Both the position numbers and the translations under genes were made by a program. Shown piece by piece: positions 5,713 through 9,821 of a stretch of DNA of 9,821 nucleotides (position 1 is its first letter; each line of letters opens with the position of its first letter). The notes below the pieces were generated by a model, which saw only the letters and a list, made by a program, of their open reading frames with translations, searched no databases and was not told the origin of the DNA. Source of the DNA: an uncultured Verrucomicrobiota bacterium (lineage in GTDB: Bacteria > Verrucomicrobiota > Kiritimatiellia > RFP12 > UBA1067); the NCBI GenBank assembly GCA_946631535.1, contig CAMPAF010000093.1, forward strand, positions 1 through 9,821. The letters are read 5' to 3'.

Positions 5713-8700
5713 TCAGCGGATCTTGACCGTCAGGCCGCCCGACGGCAGCAGGCTGGTTCCGCTGGCGGAGACGTACACCATGCCGGACACCTCGTCGTAG
5801 AGGCCCGCCTCGCCGTCGGCCGTGATGCACGGCCTGAAGTCGCGCACGAGCGTCTCGTTCGATCCGTCCGCCTCGCCCTGCCAGATCTTCATCGAGTAGA
5901 GTCGGAGGCTGCTGAAGTTCACGTCCGTCGCGCTGTAGTCGCGGTTCCGACCGAAGGCGTAGAGGCTGAAACCCATGTCGTACGCATGGGCGTTGGACGC
6001 GCTCCGGATCCGTTCGCCGTCCACGGCAAACTCCTGACTTCCCTCCCAGAGCTTGCTCGCCGCCGTGATGACACGACCCGCCGGAAGAACCAGCGCGCTG
6101 TTGTCGCGCCATGTTCCGTACTGGCAGTCCAGCTTTCCGTTGTACACGCTCAGCAGGTCGAACCATCTGTACGTGTCGCCATACTGGTAGTTGGTGTTGT
6201 GCCGCATGGAAAGGACGCCGTAGTTGCCGTCGCCCGCCACTTCCGTCATGCCGAACGCCGCCTCGCAGCGCGTCCCGGCCCGGCCCATCACGCCGGTGTC
6301 GACGAACTGCGCGCCCGTCGATTCCACGTACGGGACGAACTTGGCGACCTCCGCCTTCCGCGCGGTGACAGGACCGGCGGCCAGCGCGCCGCTGCCCGGT
6401 TGGAAGATCCGGCCCGAGACCTTGTCGTACAGCCCGGCGATGCCGCCCTTCACGCACGGCCAGAAGTCCCGCACGAGGACGCCGTCCTGCCAGATGCGGG
6501 TGGCGTAGCATCGGATGGATGCTCTGTAGGTCGCGGTCCCCGACATGTTCGCCGCGAACAGGTACATGTTGAGCCCCGTGTCGAGCGCCGCCTGCTCCCG
6601 GCTTGTGGAAACGGATGTCTGGCCGTTGAGCGTCGCCAAAATCGTCGCCTGCGTCCCGTCGTGCATGATGCTGCCGACAAGGCGGTCGGGGTGGCTGGTG
6701 GAGAGATGCTTGTCTCCCCAGTCGAACGAGACGTGCCCTGTGCAGACCAGGCCCTGGCTGTTGCCGTGGCACAGGAGAAAGCGCGTGTTGCCGTTGTCGT
6801 TGCGCGCGCCGAGGAAGGTCGTGTCGGCCACCTTCATCAGCCGCAGGGTCATGTCCGCCTTCGTGTTGCACCGGCCCTTGATGCCGGTGTCCACGTACTG
6901 CGTGCCGTTGGACTCCACGTACTGCACGAAGGCGTCCGGCGTCTCGACGGGCGGGAGCAGGTCGCCGCCATACGCGAAGAAGAAGCTCCTCGACACCTCG
7001 TCGAACAGTCCCGCCTTGCCGCCCCTCACGCAGGGCCTGAAGTCGCGCACGAGCACGCCGTCCTGCCAGATCTTCACGCCGTAGCACCGGACCTTGGAAT
7101 GGAGCGTCGCCGAGCCGCCCTTGTTCTGCGCGAAGAGGTACATGTTGAGGCCCGTGTCCAACGCCTCTTCCGCGCGCGTCTGGTCGATGATCGTCGTGCC
7201 GTTGACCAACATCGAATAGGAGACGTTCGTGCCGTCGTGGGTGATGCTGCTGATGACGTGGTCGGATTCCGTGTCGGTGAGGCACGAGAGGTTGGACTTG
7301 TCCCTCGACGCCGTGTACGAGCGGTGCCCCATGTAGTATTGGGGCAGCGTGCTGCACAGGAGGAAACGCGTGTTGTTGCTGTCCGTGCGCGAGCTGAGGA
7401 AGGAGACGTCATTCGTGCTGAGGCACTTGATGCGCATGTCCGCGCGCGTGTTGCACCGGCCCCTGACGCCCGTGTTGACGTACTGCGTGCCCGTCGATTC
7501 CACGTACTCCACGTACCTGAAGGGAACGGCGGGGAGCTCGAAGTCCGTTGAGATCGGCGCGCCCGCGCGGCCGAAGCTGTTGCGCGGCGTCACCTCGATG
7601 TGGATCGGCCCCGACGCGCCCAGGCGGCTGACCGGCAGCTTGCAGACGGTCGGGACGTTCGCCGCGCCACTCGCGGTCGAGCGGAAGAACTTCTCCGCGA
7701 ACACGTACCGGTCGTCGCGGATGCCCGAGCCGTCGGTGATCTTCAGCGCGTAGTCGAGCGCCCTTCCGCAGCCGGCGCGGAGAGCCGCCGGGATGGTCAC
7801 CTCCAGGACGGACTGCTCGACGGCCTGCACGCTGCCGCCGCCGCGGTTCGTGCCCGTCGTCAGGCGGACCTGGAGCGCGGCACCGTCCGGGAACTCGGGG
7901 ACGAGGCTCGTCGCCGCCCGCGCCACGTATGCGAACGGCGGCGGGTCCGCGAGCGGCATGGGCACCACCCAGTCGTCGCCCAGGCTCGTGAAGTCCGCGC
8001 AGTCGACGCGCTCGAACGCGATGCGGTCGTCGAAGACGCGCGCGAGGAGGCCCTGGTGCCCGTCCCTGTCGCCGGCGGGCATCTTCTTCATGATCTTGTA
8101 TGGGTCTTCGCCGCGCTGGGACGAGATGGGCAGGTCGTTCTCGCGCCCGAACGGCGCAACGTCGCCATACTCCAGCCCGATGTACTTCAGCGACGCGGCG
8201 CCTATCGAGGTGAACGCGCCCTGCCAGATCGCGCGCTCGTCGTTGAGGGACGCGTGCGAGTGACCCGAAAGCGCCACCGCGTTCGGGTAGGGCGAGAGCG
8301 CGGCCGTGGAGGCGCCGTTGTCGTGCCCCCACACCCAGTCGCAGTGGCACGTGTCCTTGGGCGGCGGATGCTGGATGTAGAAGAACGGCTTGGACGGATC
8401 GAGCGTCGCGCCGTTCGCGGCGAACCAGTCCGGCATCTGCGGCACGCCCACTTCGTTCCACCCGCGGCAATGGTCCGCGATCCAGTGCGCGCCCACGAAC
8501 GAGTGGCCCTTCACTTCCTTGCGCCACACCGGCGCGTACGCCTCGTTGAAGCAGCTCTGCCAGGCCGCGGCGAGGTCCTTGTTGATGGAGTGGTCGTAGG
8601 CGCCGTCGCCGAACAGGTTCCGCGCGGTGCCGTACGTGTAGCCCTCGAAGTCATGGTTGCCGTAGACGAACAGGCGTTCCACGCGATGCCCGTCCGGCGC

Positions 8701-9024
8701 GAGGTCGTTCGGAAACACCTCGTACCACACCCGGGCCACGGCCTGAAGCTCCTCGACCAGCCCGTTGTCGGCCATGTCCCCGCAGATCACGACCCCGTCG
8801 ACGCCCCTGTCGCGGAACCACTCCAGCGTGCTGCGAAACGTCGCCTCCCCGCCGAACACGAACGCGCCGTTCGAGCGGGCGATCGAGAGATGGATGTCCG
8901 TGACGATGCCGAGCACGAGGTTCGGCGTGCCGCCCGAAAGCAGCCCAGGCGCCGCGCGCAGGACGCGCGCGGAACCCATCGTGGCGGCCATCCCGCCGAT
9001 AAACCATCTACGCGAAACGTTCAT
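5713..9024 (-). CDS. Tat-exported metallophosphoesterase fused to three LamG-like repeats
   Basis: This 1103-residue protein joins an exported phosphoesterase to a probable ligand-binding region. Residues 1-30 are a twin-arginine signal (SRRWFIGG at 4-11, then an Ala-rich stretch). The metallophosphoesterase domain (about 34-345) has every expected metal motif: DIH at 43-45, GDMAD at 82-86, GNHD at 122-125, a His in YIQHPPPK (219) and GHSH at 254-257. A beta-rich, fibronectin III-like region follows (about 380-495). Three LamG-like repeats then lie at about 503-686, 698-880 and 896-1092, each closing with KIWQ(DG) and FRPC or FWPC. Repeats 1 and 2 are most alike, sharing RCNT, NTRFLLC and ALDTGLNMYLFA. 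The protein ends GGLTVKIR. It follows a broken LamG gene by 16 nt and has no clear Shine-Dalgarno, so reinitiation may drive its translation. The start is fixed by the Tat motif. The substrate is unknown. Confidence 0.88.
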   Translation of the reverse strand: MNVSRRWFIGGMAATMGSARVLRAAPGLLSGGTPNLVLGIVTDIHLSIARSNGAFVFGGEATFRSTLEWFRDRGVDGVVICGDMADNGLVEELQAVARVWYEVFPNDLAPDGHRVERLFVYGNHDFEGYTYGTARNLFGDGAYDHSINKDLAAAWQSCFNEAYAPVWRKEVKGHSFVGAHWIADHCRGWNEVGVPQMPDWFAANGATLDPSKPFFYIQHPPPKDTCHCDWVWGHDNGASTAALSPYPNAVALSGHSHASLNDERAIWQGAFTSIGAASLKYIGLEYGDVAPFGRENDLPISSQRGEDPYKIMKKMPAGDRDGHQGLLARVFDDRIAFERVDCADFTSLGDDWVVPMPLADPPPFAYVARAATSLVPEFPDGAALQVRLTTGTNRGGGSVQAVEQSVLEVTIPAALRAGCGRALDYALKITDGSGIRDDRYVFAEKFFRSTASGAANVPTVCKLPVSRLGASGPIHIEVTPRNSFGRAGAPISTDFELPAVPFRYVEYVESTGTQYVNTGVRGRCNTRADMRIKCLSTNDVSFLSSRTDSNNTRFLLCSTLPQYYMGHRSYTASRDKSNLSCLTDTESDHVISSITHDGTNVSYSMLVNGTTIIDQTRAEEALDTGLNMYLFAQNKGGSATLHSKVRCYGVKIWQDGVLVRDFRPCVRGGKAGLFDEVSRSFFFAYGGDLLPPVETPDAFVQYVESNGTQYVDTGIKGRCNTKADMTLRLMKVADTTFLGARNDNGNTRFLLCHGNSQGLVCTGHVSFDWGDKHLSTSHPDRLVGSIMHDGTQATILATLNGQTSVSTSREQAALDTGLNMYLFAANMSGTATYRASIRCYATRIWQDGVLVRDFWPCVKGGIAGLYDKVSGRIFQPGSGALAAGPVTARKAEVAKFVPYVESTGAQFVDTGVMGRAGTRCEAAFGMTEVAGDGNYGVLSMRHNTNYQYGDTYRWFDLLSVYNGKLDCQYGTWRDNSALVLPAGRVITAASKLWEGSQEFAVDGERIRSASNAHAYDMGFSLYAFGRNRDYSATDVNFSSLRLYSMKIWQGEADGSNETLVRDFRPCITADGEAGLYDEVSGMVYVSASGTSLLPSGGLTVKIR

Positions 9025-9040
9025 TCGTCAGAGCAAGAAA

Positions 9041-9476
9041 CTACCGAATGAGGATCGTCGTGCCGCTCCTAATCTCGAACTCGCCGCTGACCGGCCCCAT
9101 CGCGCTGAACGGCGCGCTCGGCAGGAACACCTGCTTGCTCACCGAATCCCACAGCGCGGCAAGTCCGCTTTCGAGCAGGACGGGCCATGCCGACGGGCGC
9201 CGCCCCGCCGTTGTGGCAGAACATGACGCGCGTGTTGTTATCGGACGTCCCGTCGTCGCCGCGCGCGTCGAGAAACGCGGTGTCGCCGCCCACGGCCATC
9301 CACTCCACCTGCATCTCGGCCCTCATGCCGTACCGGCCGACGATGCCCGTGTCAACCGCCTGCTGGCCCGTGGCCTCCACGTAGCGGATGAACTTGTCCG
9401 GCGTCTCGGCCCTCAGACCGGTTGCACAGCAAAAAGCAAGAAAGCCGATAGTGAGCACAGACCTGCGCATTCCCAT
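9041..9476 (-). pseudogene. Broken LamG-like secreted protein (internal deletion plus frameshift)
   Basis: The 5' part encodes a signal peptide (MRRSVLTIGFLAFCCATGLRA) and the first half of a LamG-like repeat. ETPDKFIRYVEATG and DTGIVGRYG are nearly identical to repeat 1 of the 922-residue protein. After FCHNGGAAPVGMA the frame leaves the family pattern and stops at 9069. A second frame, from about 9188 to the stop at 9041-9043, encodes the family's C-terminal tail (LAALWDSVSKQVFLPSAPFS, ending GTTILIR), which matches the end of the 922-residue protein. At least about 100 residues of a normal repeat are missing between the two pieces, so an internal deletion that shifts frame explains it. A 7-bp direct repeat, GACGGGC (9179-9185 and 9192-9198), lies at the junction. 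The start is ATG 9476 or ATG 9470; the AAAAGG ribosome site is 4 or 10 nt away. A short truncated secreted peptide could still be made. Confidence 0.8.
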
Positions 9477-9500
9477 GTCGCCTTTTTTGTACCTGAGCCG

Positions 9501-9821
9501 TCAGCCGATTTCCCAGCCGGGACGGACATATGGTGCGAGAAGGGCGTTGGCCTCGTCGCTGTTTGAGAAGCGGCCCTGTGCGGCATCCCAGTCGAGCTTG
9601 CCGGCCACGCGCTGCGAGATGCAGCCGAGGAGGACGGCCTCCGTGAGCGGCACGGAATGGTCGATGTGCGAGAACGGCTTTGCGCCGCCGCGCACCGCCT
9701 CGGCGAACTCCCAGTGATGGTTCTTCACGCGCGGGAGCGTGACGGGCAGGTCGCGCGTGGCGGGATGGTCCTGCCAGCGGATGAACTTGCGCTCGCCCTT
9801 CATCATCAGCGTGCCGCCGCG
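9501..9821 (-). CDS. Gfo/Idh/MocA-family oxidoreductase, C-terminal part
   Basis: The frame is open to the window edge, so the 5' end lies beyond 9821; the last 106 residues are visible. They match the C-terminal domain of the Gfo/Idh/MocA NAD(P)-dependent sugar dehydrogenases as found in planctomycete-like bacteria. Visible hallmarks are RGGTLMMKGER, a NHHWEFAEAVRGG segment, the helix PLTEAVLLGCISQRVAGKLDWD, and a NSDEANALL to RPGWEIG ending. The family oxidises or rearranges sugars and related polyols. The Rossmann cofactor domain, and so the substrate class, is off the window. The stop at 9501 is 24 nt before the broken LamG gene, so the genes are probably co-transcribed. ATG 9806 is internal and should not be taken as the start. 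Confidence 0.85.
   Translation of the reverse strand, partial: RGGTLMMKGERKFIRWQDHPATRDLPVTLPRVKNHHWEFAEAVRGGAKPFSHIDHSVPLTEAVLLGCISQRVAGKLDWDAAQGRFSNSDEANALLAPYVRPGWEIG

Noticed and set aside
5677..7551. 624-residue plus-strand open frame
   Set aside because: It lies opposite the fusion gene, whose minus-strand product has clear motifs. The plus product is low-complexity Arg/Val/His-rich, starts inside the mobile element and has no recognisable domain.
9069..9200. Programmed ribosomal frameshift joining the two halves of the broken LamG gene
   Set aside because: No slippery heptamer is seen at the junction, and about 100 residues of the repeat are missing, which a frameshift alone cannot explain.
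9501..9806. Complete 101-residue protein starting at ATG 9806
   Set aside because: The frame continues upstream to the window edge with family-like residues (RGGTL), so this is the C-terminal part of a larger gene.

Overview
The window is GC-rich and every gene I can support lies on the minus strand, so it reads from right to left. Three gene types occur together: Tat-exported metallophosphoesterases, secreted proteins built from tandem LamG-like (concanavalin A-like) repeats, and a Gfo/Idh/MocA oxidoreductase. This mix suggests an uncultured, probably gut-associated member of the PVC group, such as Kiritimatiellota, Lentisphaerota or a relative. That placement is inferred from gene content; no marker gene is present.

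Right block (9821 to 5713): the C-terminal part of a Gfo/Idh/MocA oxidoreductase is followed by a broken LamG-like gene. That remnant keeps a signal peptide, half a repeat and an out-of-frame C-terminal tail. Next comes a 1103-residue Tat-exported metallophosphoesterase fused to three LamG-like repeats. The gaps are 24 and 16 bases, so this looks like one operon.

Middle (5712 to 4732): a 240-bp MITE-like element (5462-5701) lies just past the stop codon of the fusion gene. It has 22-bp terminal inverted repeats, a perfect 9-bp target duplication, subterminal AACAACTT repeats and a central GC hairpin, but no coding capacity. It abuts a type II toxin-antitoxin pair, a ribbon-helix-helix antitoxin and a VapC-like PIN toxin. 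The pair has a near-consensus sigma70-type promoter, a candidate inverted-repeat operator and an ATGA stop/start overlap. This stretch is visibly less GC-rich than its flanks.

Left block (4605 to 73): a 922-residue secreted protein with four LamG-like repeats is followed after 48 bases by a second Tat-exported metallophosphoesterase of 571 residues. It ends in a hairpin terminator at 8-36. The gene pair 'secreted LamG protein, then Tat phosphoesterase' therefore occurs twice, with the mobile element and toxin-antitoxin module between the copies.

Working idea (inference): the LamG repeats bind glycan or another surface ligand, and the exported phosphoesterases act on phosphorylated substrates outside the cytoplasm. 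The metal-binding site is complete in the fusion protein. In the 571-residue paralogue the GNHD motif reads AFHD.
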